Assembly (NCBI GenBank): GCA_029253285.1
Contig: JAQWZU010000008.1
Location: forward strand, 1 to 41,963
From: Akkermansiaceae bacterium
Lineage (GTDB): Bacteria > Verrucomicrobiota > Verrucomicrobiia > Verrucomicrobiales > Akkermansiaceae
Direction: 5' to 3'
Length of the DNA: 41,963 nucleotides
The notes below the pieces were generated by a model. The model saw nothing but the letters and a program-made list of their open reading frames with translations, ran no database searches and was not told where the DNA came from. The translations under genes and the position numbers were made by a program. Positions within the stretch are counted from its first letter, which is position 1. Each line of letters begins with the position of its first letter. This document shows, in pieces, positions 1 through 10,054 of the stretch.

Positions 1-13
1 AGGGTGTATTAAC

Positions 14-1246
14 CTAGAAGGAGTAGGTTGCGCCCAGGCCGAGACTGAACCCGGAGAGGTCGACGTCGAAGTCACTCTCGCCGACTGAGTCCCTCAAGGA
101 TTCGCTCCAGTCGTACCGGACATTTCCTTGAACCGACCATGATTCGCTGATTTGGTATCCGATGGTGCCCTGAAGATAGAATCCATAGAGGACGTCCGTT
201 CCGGAGTTCTCGAAGTTGGATGATCCAACTTCAACCGGAGGTCCGCCGTTAGTGACCTGAATGAGCCGGTCACTGCGATTGGCATCCCAGTCCGCGAAGT
301 TCAGAACAAATCCCGCTCCGATGCCGGTGATTAAATTGCTTTCCGATTGATAAATAGCCTCCGCTCCGATCGAGACACCGAATAGATTGACGTCGAGGTT
401 TTCATGAATTGAGTCAGAGAACACGGCGTTTTCGGGAGCCATTTGGAGGGAATCTTCGTAGGATCTTGCGCCGGCAATTGGTTCGGCAGGCAGGAGTGGT
501 GCGACGGCGCCGGGAGACCCGATGTAGGGGGCATCGGGAAGGACCAGTCCAGTGGAGTCGAATTGATCGATGGTTCTGACATCGAAGATGCTTCGGTTCT
601 CGGTTGCATTGATCGTATTTAATCCTCCTTGTTGTCCGTCGAAGTTGGTGAAGCTCAGATGGAGGGAGGGGCCGACGCTCCAACCATTTCCCAAATCGGT
701 GAGGCGGCTCAGAGTCAGGGATGGCGAGATCTCCCAATCATCTTCGGTGCTCCAGTCACTTGGTGAGAGAGAGTTCGATGTCGTGACAACGCGGCGTTCT
801 CCTCCGTCGGCATAAAACTCCAATCGATTGATCTGAATTTGCTCAGGAGTGACGTATCCATAGTCGGTCGTTCTGCCGGTTGCCGCAGTTCGGGGTCCGG
901 GGTTCACAAAGCCGTTGTCGTAGGCCCGGTTGAAGAGGCCTGTCTCCGGCCCGATTCTTGAAGGGATCGTAAATGAACTCGCTCCGAAGGCATTCGGAAC
1001 AGAGAGTCGGGTTGGGGCGGTATCAAAGTTGATTTTCCCAATTTGCCGCCCCGAGATTCCGAAGCCAAAATTCCACGGAGATTTTGGTTGAGAAGCCAAT
1101 TTGGGGAGGTCGATGACGCCTTTCGAGGAATAGTCTGTCGCAGGAGGGAGGGGGAGTCCTCCTTTGGCAGAGTTGAGAGCGTCTTCGCCAGCGGTGGCAG
1201 GGAGAATGCTGAGGGCGAAATAGGTGGATCTGAATCTGAAGTTCAT
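14..1246 (-). CDS. Outer-membrane beta-barrel protein
   Basis: Likely outer-membrane beta-barrel protein; substrate unknown. After an N-terminal hydrophobic segment ending near ATA-GE, the protein has many alternating-hydrophobicity strands in its second half (for example GFYLQGTIGYQ, WSVQGNVRYDW). It ends in FSLGLGATYSF, with the terminal phenylalanine typical of proteins inserted by the BAM machinery. I chose the ATG at 1246 because it places a signal-peptide-like segment at the N-terminus. An in-frame ATG at 1279 would overlap the upstream gene by 14 bases. Neither start has a clear Shine-Dalgarno sequence. The gene follows the large DUF11 repeat protein with a 19-base gap, so the two are probably co-transcribed, and the barrel may anchor or export the large protein (inference). 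I did not recognise a specific porin family. Confidence 0.7.
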   Translation of the reverse strand: MNFRFRSTYFALSILPATAGEDALNSAKGGLPLPPATDYSSKGVIDLPKLASQPKSPWNFGFGISGRQIGKINFDTAPTRLSVPNAFGASSFTIPSRIGPETGLFNRAYDNGFVNPGPRTAATGRTTDYGYVTPEQIQINRLEFYADGGERRVVTTSNSLSPSDWSTEDDWEISPSLTLSRLTDLGNGWSVGPSLHLSFTNFDGQQGGLNTINATENRSIFDVRTIDQFDSTGLVLPDAPYIGSPGAVAPLLPAEPIAGARSYEDSLQMAPENAVFSDSIHENLDVNLFGVSIGAEAIYQSESNLITGIGAGFVLNFADWDANRSDRLIQVTNGGPPVEVGSSNFENSGTDVLYGFYLQGTIGYQISESWSVQGNVRYDWSESLRDSVGESDFDVDLSGFSLGLGATYSF

Positions 1247-1265
1247 GAGAATTTGGGAGATGGAA

Positions 1266-4200
1266 TTATTGATCGGCATCTTTTTGAATCACGCGGTAGA
1301 GGCGGCGCTTCTCCTCTCGGGGATGGCTCGATGTCTTGGGCGGACCGTTGTCGATCCATTGTAATCGGGTTCCTCCGGCCACAACATCGGGTGCGACATT
1401 GGTCCAGGTTTCACCGTCATTACTATATTGGATCGTGAAAACCTGGTCGATCTGGGAATCGAACTCGATCAGAAGGTCTCCATTTGGAAGGATTTTTGGA
1501 GGGTCAACATTGACGCCTTCTCCGGCCACTTGTTCTTCTTCGGGGTCGAGCAATTCGATCTTAAAGGTAGCTTCGATTCCTCCCGAGGCATCGGCCTGAT
1601 AATATTCTACGACCAAATCGATGCTTTCACCACTGGCAAGGGCTTGTTTGTAGAGCAGGTAGGAAGTGCCATCGATGGTAGTGCCCTGGGCATTATGCAC
1701 CGTGACGCCATCTGGCAGTTCGTTGACGAGAATACGGAATGAGGGAAGAGTGCCGGGATTGTCGTTGGTGATGGTGATGACTTGCTTGAAGAGTCCTGTT
1801 TGGAAATCCAGTGCGACGGCACCTTGAGGGAGCCTCGTGCTGAAAGGACTGACGACATCAGTCGAGATGATCGCTGTGTCATCGGCAGCGTTAAGGAGAG
1901 TTTCGTTCGCTCCCGAAACGGTGGCTTCATTTTCAATGAGATCGACACCGCCTGCGACGGTCTCCGAGACATTAAAGTAGTAGATGATCGTGGATGAAGC
2001 TCCAACGTCTAGATCACCAACTGTCCAGAGTGAGTCTGCGAAAGAAGTGCCGGGTCCCGCACTGATGGAGTTGACAGTGGTCCCGGTGGGTAAGGTCTCG
2101 CCTATATTGATTGCCACGGCCGAGGCGTCACTCGGGCCATTGTTCACGACAGTGATGGTGTGGAAGAGGTTTTGAGGAAGATTGAACCCGGCCAGAACGG
2201 GGTCGCGGGAGTTCGTCGCCGAGATGGCGAGATCGACCTCTCGGATGATGTCTGCGGTGGTGGTCGCTGATTCATCGCCGGGATTGATTTCCCGCTGGTT
2301 GGCAGCGCTCACAGCAGCGGTGCTGGTGACTCCTGGAGAAGTTATTGCGGCGGATGGGCCAACGGTCAGGACGACCTGAAGAGTCTCCGAGACTCCGACT
2401 GCGAGGTCTCCGAGGCTCCAAACATCATCTGAAAAGGAACCAGCGGTAGGTGTGACTGAGTCAATCGTAATTCCGTCCCCAAAATTCAGGCTCTCGGTAA
2501 GCTCGATTCCCGTGGCTGCAAGTGGGCCTTGGTTCAAAACCTCCACGGTGTAGATGAGGTTGCCTGTTCCCGAGCCAGCCACGATCGGGGCTTCCGGGCC
2601 ACTTTGAGTGACGACTAAATCGGAACCGGCAACGATCGCCGTTGTTTCTGTCGCAGAATCGTTTGAATTGTTACTGTCGGTTCCCAAGGCTGATTCAAGA
2701 ATTGAAGTGCTGCTGATGGAGCCACCGTCCGGAGCGTCAGCCCCGACGGTGAGATTCACGGTGAGAGTGGCAGTTTCTCCGAATGGAAGGTCGAGGCTCC
2801 AAAGACCGTTGGGGTCGTTGGCGGGAGTGAATGACCCGACGCTGGGGATGATGGAATCCACACTGACCCCGGCGGGAAGGTTCAGGGCTTCTCGAATTCC
2901 AAGGTTGGTGGCATCGGAGGGTCCTGAATTGCTGGCGGTGATCGTGTAGACTAAATTTCCCGGTCCGGTGGCGGCTAGGACGGGCTCGATTGGCCCGGTT
3001 GTATCCAAGGCAATATCAAAGACATTGTTAACGGATGTAAACTCGGTTGCGGAGTTGTCGGAGTTGTTGGAATCAAGTTGATCAACCGAGGTGAGGATGA
3101 CCGTGCCTGTAATTGCATTGTTTCCAGATACGGTGTTCCGTTCCACGCTGTAGGTGATGGTAAGAGTTGCCGACTCACCTGAGAGAAGAGTTGGGATTGA
3201 CCAATCGGATTGATCGAACGAGCCAAGGCTCGTGGTTGCGCTGACCATTGAAGCTCCAAAGGGAAGTGTTTCGCTCTGATCAATAACGATGTTTGTCGCG
3301 GTCGATGGCCCGCCATTGAACGCGGTGATGACGTAGGTGAGGTTTTCGGGGCCGGAACCGGCAATGACTATCTCGGTGGAACCGTCAACGCTGAGTGCAA
3401 TCGCGACGAGAGGTTGGATATCGATGGTATCGCTTGCCGTTCCGCTATTACCGAGAGAGCTGGTGAGTTCGCCGCTTGTGTTAGCAAACTCGCCACCTTC
3501 GATACTAGTGACATTGACGGTAACTTCACAGATCTGTTCTGGGGGGGCCGTTCCCCCGGTGTAGGAGATAGTGCTTGTTCCGCTGACTGCAGAGAGCGTT
3601 CCTCCCTGACAAGTTGTGGAGGAGCCGGTTGGAGTGGAGAGAATCAATCCGGCCGGGAGTTGGTGATTCAGAGTGATATTTTCCGCAGGGAGCTGGGATC
3701 CGCTGTTGTCGATCGTGAAGGTCAGGGTGGAATCTTGGCCGGCATTGATGGCGTCGGGGCCAAAGTTCATTGAGAAAGCCGGAATGACCGGAGCGATCAG
3801 CAAGGTGTCGGTCGCGGGAAATCCTACCAAAGTCGATCCGATGACTTCTGTTGAGATGAGGCTGGTTGTGTTGAAGTATTCACCAAAGGAAGTGGCTACC
3901 GGGATTTTTACTCCTACTTGAAATGAGCATGTTTGTCCGGGCGTGAGTTGGCCTCCGCTTAATGACAAAACGTTGCTACCAGCGAGGGCTGAATTAGGTC
4001 CGCAAATTCGAGTAGGAGTTCGTGGAGTGCCGATTTGAACATCATCGAAGAAGACCTGCATCACCTCGGAGCCCGAGTTTGATTTGTTGTTGTAGCCACC
4101 GAGCAAGATTGTGTGTTCGCCCGCACCAAGGGAAATGTTGGTTGCGAAGGTCTGCCAGCCCGTATCCTGATCAACTCCGGCCCCACCTGAAAATTGTGCA

Positions 4201-6188
4201 AGTGAGTTGTTGGCGCCGTTGCCATAGCGAATACCATTTAATTCAAAAAGGGCCTGCCCGGATTCATCGCTCTCGAATGTTTCGTCAAAGATAAGCCGGT
4301 ATCGGAGACTGACCGGAATTACTCCGGCTTCATCAACGGTGAAGGTGCGTGACCACCCGCCGGAGCTTGGGGGGTTGAGGAAACCTGTGAAGAAGTTTTT
4401 GCCTCCCATGGTTGCGCTGATGCCGCCGCCGGTAAATCCGCCGACGGGATCAAGGACACCATCTGCGGTCCCGGCGTCGTTGGTTCCCTCGAAGGTGTCG
4501 TCTGCGTAGCTGAATCCTCCAGTTGGAGAGTCCGATCCTGGGATGAGATTCAGTGAAAATCCAACGTCACTGCTATCGAGAGTGGTTTGGTGTACTTCGA
4601 CGGCAATAGTGTTTGATCCAGCGGCAAGTAATCCTACGAGATTGACCGGAGAAATGACCTGACTGGATTCGTCACCGAGTTCTGAGAGGGTGGTTGTTGA
4701 AACCTGTCCGGCAGGCATTTGAGGTGATCGGTAGACTTCCTTGCCGTTAATATAGACGATGGCACCGTCGTCGAAGACGTGCTCGATCAGCCAGTTGGGA
4801 ATGTCAGCTTGAGTGGCATCGAGATTAAAGTCCTGACGGAAGAGGTAAGTGGTTACGAGGTTCTCTCCGTTTGGCGCGGCATCAATGCCATCAAGTATAG
4901 CGGGAGTTCCGGGAGGGAAGGCGTCGACTTCACCTGCCTGAAAGGGAGCATTTCCGGTTTCCCAAGGACCGATGGTAGACGTTGATGTGTCAAAGGTGGC
5001 GTCATTCCAAACGTTTCCAGAACCATCGACAGGGTAGTCATCATTTCTGCCATTTTCGTTTTGGAGTTCGTCAAGGTAATCCCAAGTATTACTCAGAATG
5101 ATGGGGGCGTTTCCGCCGAAGCTCGCGTTAACAAAATAGCCTCCATCATAGGGGAGATCCACCGCGATCGCTCCGGGCAGCATGGCGTCGAGATTGTCAG
5201 TGAAGTTGATTTGCGAGAAGGTCTCACTCTGGCTGTTATTGGTGATGGAAAACTCCAGTGTGGCGGTTCCGCCGGGTCCAACTGAGTCCTCGAGAAAATT
5301 TTTGGAAAAAGAAATGTTGGCGAGATCCTCGGGAGGGATCACTTCGAGAATGGCACAGGCGCGCCCGGAGGATACGGGTTGAGAGTTTTGGAAGCTTGAA
5401 GTGATGTCACCCGACATGCTGAAGTTTGATCCCGCAGTCACGCCGACGACATCGAGGGAGAGGGTGCAGCTTTGGCCCGCAGCGAGAGTTCCGCCACTGA
5501 AGGAGATTTGTTGGGAGCCTGCAATCACTGTGAGTGTCGCCGTGGAGCAGCTGTTGGCAATGTTAGCCTGGTTTGCCACCACGATTCCCGGAGAGAGATC
5601 ATCGGTAAAAGAAATCCCGAAGGCATCGACTTGGGATTGATTTTGAATAGTATAGTTGAGCGTCGTTTGTCCACCGAGCTGAATTGGGCTGGTGGTGAAG
5701 AATTTCGAAAACCCAAGGGAAGGTCCGTTGACGGGCGCTCCGACTTGAATCGTGGCATTTCCGCTGTTTCCGGTAATTGAGGTTAGATCGCTTGTTGTCA
5801 GGTCAAAGGGGCCCGACGCTGTGAGAGTGATTCCGACTCGGGCGGAGCAAGTGGCATTGGGGGCAACGGTTCCTCCGGCGAGGGAAATTGTATCTCCTCC
5901 ATCGGGCGCGCTGAATGTTCCGCCGCAATTGCTAATGGCTATGGCGGGATCGGTTAGAGCTACTCCGTTGGGTAAGTTGAGCGTGAAACCAAGATTGTTG
6001 GCCGCGACCCCGCTGTTATTCTGGATTTCAAAAGTGAGCTCAGCGCAACTTCCGATTCCAACGGTCTCGGACGATATACTGAGGGAGAAGGAAGGTGGTT
6101 GAGTCTGAGCCCCTGCTGAAGAGAGCAGGGCAAATAGGAGAGTAAATGAAGAGAGAAAGCGACGGAGGAAGAAAGAATGGGCGTTCAT
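1266..6188 (-). CDS. Giant secreted DUF11-repeat protein
   Basis: A 1640-residue secreted protein, probably a cell-surface or extracellular adhesin-like structure; function unknown. A signal peptide covers residues 1 to about 27. Immunoglobulin-like repeats follow: Cys-containing repeats at about 32-150, 155-285 and 290-800, a further one at 805-925, then four DUF11-type repeats from about 928 to 1500, each with a YTITxxNxGPSxA-like core. Each early repeat carries two cysteines about 25-30 residues apart around a SxxGGT strand, suggesting one disulfide per repeat. The third repeat is split by an insertion at about 346-727 that looks like one or two jelly-roll modules (VFDDGAIVYINGKEV; FFDDVQIGT). 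The C-terminal 100 residues (FTIQYSNDGETW and a final RLYRVIQ) resemble the C-terminal module common on Verrucomicrobia secreted proteins. A beta-barrel gene follows immediately. Confidence 0.8.
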   Translation of the reverse strand: MNAHSFFLRRFLSSFTLLFALLSSAGAQTQPPSFSLSISSETVGIGSCAELTFEIQNNSGVAANNLGFTLNLPNGVALTDPAIAISNCGGTFSAPDGGDTISLAGGTVAPNATCSARVGITLTASGPFDLTTSDLTSITGNSGNATIQVGAPVNGPSLGFSKFFTTSPIQLGGQTTLNYTIQNQSQVDAFGISFTDDLSPGIVVANQANIANSCSTATLTVIAGSQQISFSGGTLAAGQSCTLSLDVVGVTAGSNFSMSGDITSSFQNSQPVSSGRACAILEVIPPEDLANISFSKNFLEDSVGPGGTATLEFSITNNSQSETFSQINFTDNLDAMLPGAIAVDLPYDGGYFVNASFGGNAPIILSNTWDYLDELQNENGRNDDYPVDGSGNVWNDATFDTSTSTIGPWETGNAPFQAGEVDAFPPGTPAILDGIDAAPNGENLVTTYLFRQDFNLDATQADIPNWLIEHVFDDGAIVYINGKEVYRSPQMPAGQVSTTTLSELGDESSQVISPVNLVGLLAAGSNTIAVEVHQTTLDSSDVGFSLNLIPGSDSPTGGFSYADDTFEGTNDAGTADGVLDPVGGFTGGGISATMGGKNFFTGFLNPPSSGGWSRTFTVDEAGVIPVSLRYRLIFDETFESDESGQALFELNGIRYGNGANNSLAQFSGGAGVDQDTGWQTFATNISLGAGEHTILLGGYNNKSNSGSEVMQVFFDDVQIGTPRTPTRICGPNSALAGSNVLSLSGGQLTPGQTCSFQVGVKIPVATSFGEYFNTTSLISTEVIGSTLVGFPATDTLLIAPVIPAFSMNFGPDAINAGQDSTLTFTIDNSGSQLPAENITLNHQLPAGLILSTPTGSSTTCQGGTLSAVSGTSTISYTGGTAPPEQICEVTVNVTSIEGGEFANTSGELTSSLGNSGTASDTIDIQPLVAIALSVDGSTEIVIAGSGPENLTYVITAFNGGPSTATNIVIDQSETLPFGASMVSATTSLGSFDQSDWSIPTLLSGESATLTITYSVERNTVSGNNAITGTVILTSVDQLDSNNSDNSATEFTSVNNVFDIALDTTGPIEPVLAATGPGNLVYTITASNSGPSDATNLGIREALNLPAGVSVDSIIPSVGSFTPANDPNGLWSLDLPFGETATLTVNLTVGADAPDGGSISSTSILESALGTDSNNSNDSATETTAIVAGSDLVVTQSGPEAPIVAGSGTGNLIYTVEVLNQGPLAATGIELTESLNFGDGITIDSVTPTAGSFSDDVWSLGDLAVGVSETLQVVLTVGPSAAITSPGVTSTAAVSAANQREINPGDESATTTADIIREVDLAISATNSRDPVLAGFNLPQNLFHTITVVNNGPSDASAVAINIGETLPTGTTVNSISAGPGTSFADSLWTVGDLDVGASSTIIYYFNVSETVAGGVDLIENEATVSGANETLLNAADDTAIISTDVVSPFSTRLPQGAVALDFQTGLFKQVITITNDNPGTLPSFRILVNELPDGVTVHNAQGTTIDGTSYLLYKQALASGESIDLVVEYYQADASGGIEATFKIELLDPEEEQVAGEGVNVDPPKILPNGDLLIEFDSQIDQVFTIQYSNDGETWTNVAPDVVAGGTRLQWIDNGPPKTSSHPREEKRRLYRVIQKDADQ

Positions 6189-6403
6189 CTAAAGACTATG
6201 AGTGGCGACGTTAGGAAGAGAATGACGATCTTAGGCAGGGTATTCAAGCCTCTTAAGATTGCAGGGATGGGAAGGTTACAAAAAAGAAGCGATTTTTCGA
6301 TGAACGGGCATTTCTCGGACTTATTCACAATGAGAATTACAGAATTTCACAAATCTGAAGGAATCGCGCTTGCTTTCAGATCTCCATTTCCCTTCTATCG
6401 GCC
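6189..6403. other. Divergent intergenic region
   Basis: This 215-base gap separates the divergently read DUF11-repeat gene and guaB and must hold promoters for both. I see no convincing -35/-10 pair, no riboswitch-like fold and no small gene. The guaB start has no Shine-Dalgarno sequence. Confidence 0.5.
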
Positions 6404-7858
6404 ATGGCGGAACCTTCTTTGGCCCTTTCTTTTGACGACGTTTTATTAACGCCCGGTTTGAGCGAATTGCTCCCTTCGGAATCCGATGTTCGCACCGAAC
6501 TCTGCGACGGAATTCCTCTTAACATCCCCGTGGTCTCCGCGGCGATGGATACAGTTTCCGAAACCGAACTCGCGATGGCCTTGGCCCGTGAGGGCGGCAT
6601 TGCGGTGATTCACCGGGCCTGCCCCATCGACGAGCAGGCCTCGATGGTTGCAAAAGTGAAGCGATCTGAAAATGCCGTGATTCAACAACCACTTACGGTT
6701 TCTCGCAAGTTTACGGTGGCGCAAGTTCGCGAAATCATGGAGCGCGAGGGTTTCTCCGGATTTCCGGTTGTCGATAAAAATGACAAGCTCGAGGGAATGG
6801 TGACCGGTCGCGACCTTCGTCATGTTCCGAGCGAGACAGCCCTAGTGGAAGATGTCATGACTTCCATTGAGAAGTTGGTGACCGCTCCAGTTGGGATGGA
6901 TCAGCACAAGGCTCGTGTCATTCTCTACGAAAATCGCATTGAGAAACTTCCTCTTATTAATGCCGACGGCACGCTCGGTGGGTTGATTACCGGCGCTGAT
7001 ATTGAAAAGCGAATCACCTTCACCAATGCCGCCAAGGATCCCAATGGGCAGCTCCGTTGCGGTGCCGCCGTAGGACCGGGACCAGAATTTTTAGAACGGG
7101 CAAAAGCTCTCATCGATGCCGGAGCTGATGCGCTCTTCATTGATGCCGCTACCGGACACACCTCGCGGGTGATGGAAGTCATTGGAGCTCTTCGCGGATT
7201 GGGAAACATTCCCGTCGTCGCTGGCAATGTCGTCACCTCGCAGGGAGCGAAGGATCTGATCAGCGCGGGAGCGAGTTGTTTGAAGGTCGGTGTTGGACCC
7301 GGTTCGATTTGCACGACCCGTGTGATTTCCGGAGTGGGGATGCCTCAATTTACCGCAGTGCAAAACGTTGCAGATGCCGCCCACGAGTTAGGCGTCAAAG
7401 TAATCGCGGATGGAGGAATTCGATATTCAGGCGATATTACGAAAGCTCTCGCTGCAGGTGCTGATCTGGTAATGCTGGGGTCGCTTCTTGCAGGAACCCG
7501 CGAAAGTCCCGGACAGACAGTGCATTCGCAAGGGCGTCGCTTTAAGACCTACCGTGGCATGGGCTCGATCGGGGCAATGCGCAAAGGAGCGGGAGACCGT
7601 TACGGTCAGAATTCCAGTGGCAAACTTGTTGCGGAAGGAGTCGAGGGACGCGTTCCTTACAAAGGTCCATTGGCGGACGTCGTGTTTCAACTAATGGGCG
7701 GTCTTCGTTCGGGAATGGGCTACGTCGGAGCCCGCAATCTTACCGAACTTCGGAAGAAGGCCGAGTTCGTTAGAATCACTGCAGGCGGACTTCGTGAGAG
7801 TCACGCGCATGATGTCACCATCACCGAGGAGCCCACCAACTACCAGCCTGCCAGCTAA
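6404..7858 (+). CDS. guaB: IMP dehydrogenase
   Basis: Oxidises IMP to XMP with NAD+, the first committed step of GMP synthesis, in the cytosol. Length 484 is normal for the family. The TIM-barrel start is at residues 8-50 ([11 protein letters not shown]). Two CBS domains lie at about 95-145 and 155-205. The catalytic loop GPGSICTTR is at 298-306 with the nucleophile Cys303. A downstream RGMGSIGAM segment and YKGPL flap residues are also present. The gene is followed after two bases by guaA, so the two enzymes of GMP synthesis form one operon. No internal damage was seen. Confidence 0.97.
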   Translation: MAEPSLALSFDDVLLTPGLSELLPSESDVRTELCDGIPLNIPVVSAAMDTVSETELAMALAREGGIAVIHRACPIDEQASMVAKVKRSENAVIQQPLTVSRKFTVAQVREIMEREGFSGFPVVDKNDKLEGMVTGRDLRHVPSETALVEDVMTSIEKLVTAPVGMDQHKARVILYENRIEKLPLINADGTLGGLITGADIEKRITFTNAAKDPNGQLRCGAAVGPGPEFLERAKALIDAGADALFIDAATGHTSRVMEVIGALRGLGNIPVVAGNVVTSQGAKDLISAGASCLKVGVGPGSICTTRVISGVGMPQFTAVQNVADAAHELGVKVIADGGIRYSGDITKALAAGADLVMLGSLLAGTRESPGQTVHSQGRRFKTYRGMGSIGAMRKGAGDRYGQNSSGKLVAEGVEGRVPYKGPLADVVFQLMGGLRSGMGYVGARNLTELRKKAEFVRITAGGLRESHAHDVTITEEPTNYQPAS

Positions 7859-7860
7859 TC

Positions 7861-9384
7861 ATGGAAGAAACCCAACACGTCGCGGTTTTCGATTTCGGTT
7901 CGCAATACACCCAGCTCATTGTGCGCCGGGTGCGTGAACTCGGATACTTTGCGAAACTCTATTCGCCGGAAGATATTTCTGAAATTGGAACGCCCGGAGC
8001 GATTATTCTTTCGGGTGGACCAAAAAGCACCAGTGAACCGGATGCTCCGGATATTGATTTTGAGAAACTGAAATCCTACGGCGTTCCTGTTCTTGGAGTG
8101 TGCTATGGAATGCAGCTGCTCAACATCAAGTTTGGTGGTTCGGTGAAGGCGAGCAACAAGCGTGAGTATGGTCCTGCAATGCTAGCTCCCACCACGCACG
8201 AGGATTTGTATGCCGACGTGTCTGCCGAATCGCAGGTCTGGATGAGTCACTCAGATACCGTGCAGGATCTTCACGACGATGTGGAAGTGATTGCCTCCAA
8301 CCAACACGGCACACCGGTCAGTTTGAAGTGGCCGGGTGGCTTCTTCGGAATTCAATTTCACCCCGAGGTGACCCACAGCCACGAGGGCAACAAGATACTT
8401 AACAACTTCCTTAATCAGGCGGAAAAGCTGCAGCCATTCCATATCGAAGATTTCAAACGCGAGATGATTGAAGGGATTCGTGAAGTCGTGGGCGAGCGCC
8501 AGGTGGTTTGCGGAGTGAGCGGGGGTGTCGATAGCACTGTGTTGGCCGTTCTGCTCAAAGAGGCCGGAGTCAATACACGCGCCATCTTTGTCGACAATGG
8601 TCTCCTTCGAAAAAATGAGGCAGCCGAAGTTCAGGCGAATTTCAAACGAATGAAAGTGGACATCGAAACGGTTGATGCCACTGATCGTTTTCTTGATGCC
8701 CTTGCTGGCAAGGACGATCCGGAGGAAAAGCGCAAGATCATCGGAAACATGTTCATCGACGTATTTTGGGATGCGGTTGGCGATGCCGAGATGTTGGCGC
8801 AGGGAACATTATATCCCGATGTCATCGAAAGTGCCTCCAATGCCAAGTCGAAGGCTTCCGTGATCAAGACTCACCACAACCGGGTTCCCAAAATTCTCGA
8901 ATTGCAGGAGCAGGGGAAAGTGCTGGAACCACTAGCGGAACTCTTCAAGGATGAGGTTCGAGAATTGGGTGCCTCTTTGGGGATTGAAAAGGATATTCTC
9001 AATCGCCATCCTTTCCCGGGACCGGGACTTGCGGTGCGTTGTCCGGGGGCAGTTGATCGTCATCGTCTCAATATTATTCGAGATTGTGACGCCGTTTTCA
9101 TCGGCAAACTCAAGGAGCATGGCTGGTATGACAAAGTTTGGCAGGCTTATGCCGGTCTGATCCCCGTGAAAACAGTTGGTGTGAAAGGCGATGAGCGGAG
9201 CTATGAATGGGCCACTAATCTGCGTGCGGTGATCAGTGAAGACGCAATGACCGCGGAGTGGGTTGATCTGCCTGCGCAACTCCTTCGCGAGGCCAGTCAG
9301 GATATTTTGAATGAGGTTAGCGGAATTAATCGCGTCCTTTACGACATTTCGACCAAGCCACCAGCGAGTATCGAGTGGGAGTAG
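7861..9384 (+). CDS. guaA: GMP synthase, glutamine-hydrolysing
   Basis: Converts XMP to GMP using ATP and glutamine. The N-terminal class I glutamine amidotransferase has the triad Cys81 (GVCYGMQ), His167 and Glu169 (FHPEV). The ATP-pyrophosphatase domain has its P-loop at 219-225 (VSGGVDS). The C-terminal dimerisation domain ends with the usual KPPASIEWE tail, so the protein is complete at 507 residues. The ATG lies two bases after the guaB stop, indicating translational coupling. Confidence 0.97.
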   Translation: MEETQHVAVFDFGSQYTQLIVRRVRELGYFAKLYSPEDISEIGTPGAIILSGGPKSTSEPDAPDIDFEKLKSYGVPVLGVCYGMQLLNIKFGGSVKASNKREYGPAMLAPTTHEDLYADVSAESQVWMSHSDTVQDLHDDVEVIASNQHGTPVSLKWPGGFFGIQFHPEVTHSHEGNKILNNFLNQAEKLQPFHIEDFKREMIEGIREVVGERQVVCGVSGGVDSTVLAVLLKEAGVNTRAIFVDNGLLRKNEAAEVQANFKRMKVDIETVDATDRFLDALAGKDDPEEKRKIIGNMFIDVFWDAVGDAEMLAQGTLYPDVIESASNAKSKASVIKTHHNRVPKILELQEQGKVLEPLAELFKDEVRELGASLGIEKDILNRHPFPGPGLAVRCPGAVDRHRLNIIRDCDAVFIGKLKEHGWYDKVWQAYAGLIPVKTVGVKGDERSYEWATNLRAVISEDAMTAEWVDLPAQLLREASQDILNEVSGINRVLYDISTKPPASIEWE

Positions 9385-9393
9385 AATTTCATT

Positions 9394-9984
9394 ATGTCTT
9401 CCATCAACGATTTATTGGAACTTCTTGAGGATGCCGAGGAGCTGGATCAGCTCGCTACGGCACGTCACCTTTACGAGAAGATCCTGGTAAAAGATGAGGC
9501 TGATGAAAATTATGCCGCGACCCTGATGTATGTTGCAAATCTGGTTGACCTCGGAGATCTCAATCATGCCGAGGCGACTCTGGCGCGAATCGAGGAAGAG
9601 ATTCCCGAGGACTTGAGTGCGGCATTCCTTTCCCAGCGGGGGGATTTGCAGTCTCATCGCGGAAATTACGCCGAGGCAGAGAAAGATTATCGCGAAGCCA
9701 ATCAGATCGATAGCAATGAGGGCGAGTATCTCGTTTTTGCTGCACAGGCAGCCTTCCAGCAAGGTGAAGTGGCGCGGGCCGAGTATCTCATCCGGGAAGC
9801 TATCGCGATCGGTGGAGAAGTTCTTGATGAAGCCTACGGGAATTTGGCAGGATATCTTGTCGCCCAGAAACGATATCAAGAGGCCAAGGTCTGTTACGAA
9901 AAGGTCGTTTCCTTGGATTCTGATAACGATCACGCCCGGGAGTGGATAGAGGACCTTAACAGAGTCCTAAAATTGCAGGCCTAG
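9394..9984 (+). CDS. Tetratricopeptide repeat protein
   Basis: A 196-residue cytosolic protein without signal peptide or membrane segment. It consists of about five TPR helical hairpins, for example ATARHLYEKIL near the N-terminus, NYAEAEKDYREANQID in the middle and RYQEAKVCYEKVVSLD near the C-terminus. Such proteins bind protein partners; the partner is not evident. It begins 9 bases after guaA and may be the last gene of the guaBA transcript. The htpG promoter follows it. Confidence 0.85.
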   Translation: MSSINDLLELLEDAEELDQLATARHLYEKILVKDEADENYAATLMYVANLVDLGDLNHAEATLARIEEEIPEDLSAAFLSQRGDLQSHRGNYAEAEKDYREANQIDSNEGEYLVFAAQAAFQQGEVARAEYLIREAIAIGGEVLDEAYGNLAGYLVAQKRYQEAKVCYEKVVSLDSDNDHAREWIEDLNRVLKLQA

Positions 9985-10003
9985 AGCGCTGTGCGGCCAT
10001 GAG

Positions 10004-10031
10004 TTGACAGCGGGTGAGTCTTCGCTATTTT
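10004..10031 (+). promoter_or_regulatory. Sigma-70 type promoter of htpG
   Basis: A perfect -35 TTGACA (10004-10009), a 16-base spacer and a -10 TATTTT (10026-10031) precede htpG. The predicted transcription start near 10038 gives a leader of about 17 bases. No CIRCE-like inverted repeat is seen, so HrcA control is not supported. Confidence 0.6.
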
Positions 10032-10054
10032 GCGCGCGCACTGATTTATTAGTT

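Noticed and set aside
6404-9984. tRNA, rRNA or mobile elements
   Set aside because: None recognised here or elsewhere in the window by eye; a covariance-model search was not possible.
10004-10054. HtpG start at 10004
   Set aside because: The region carries a TTGACA/TATTTT promoter and the family start MSE is at 10055.
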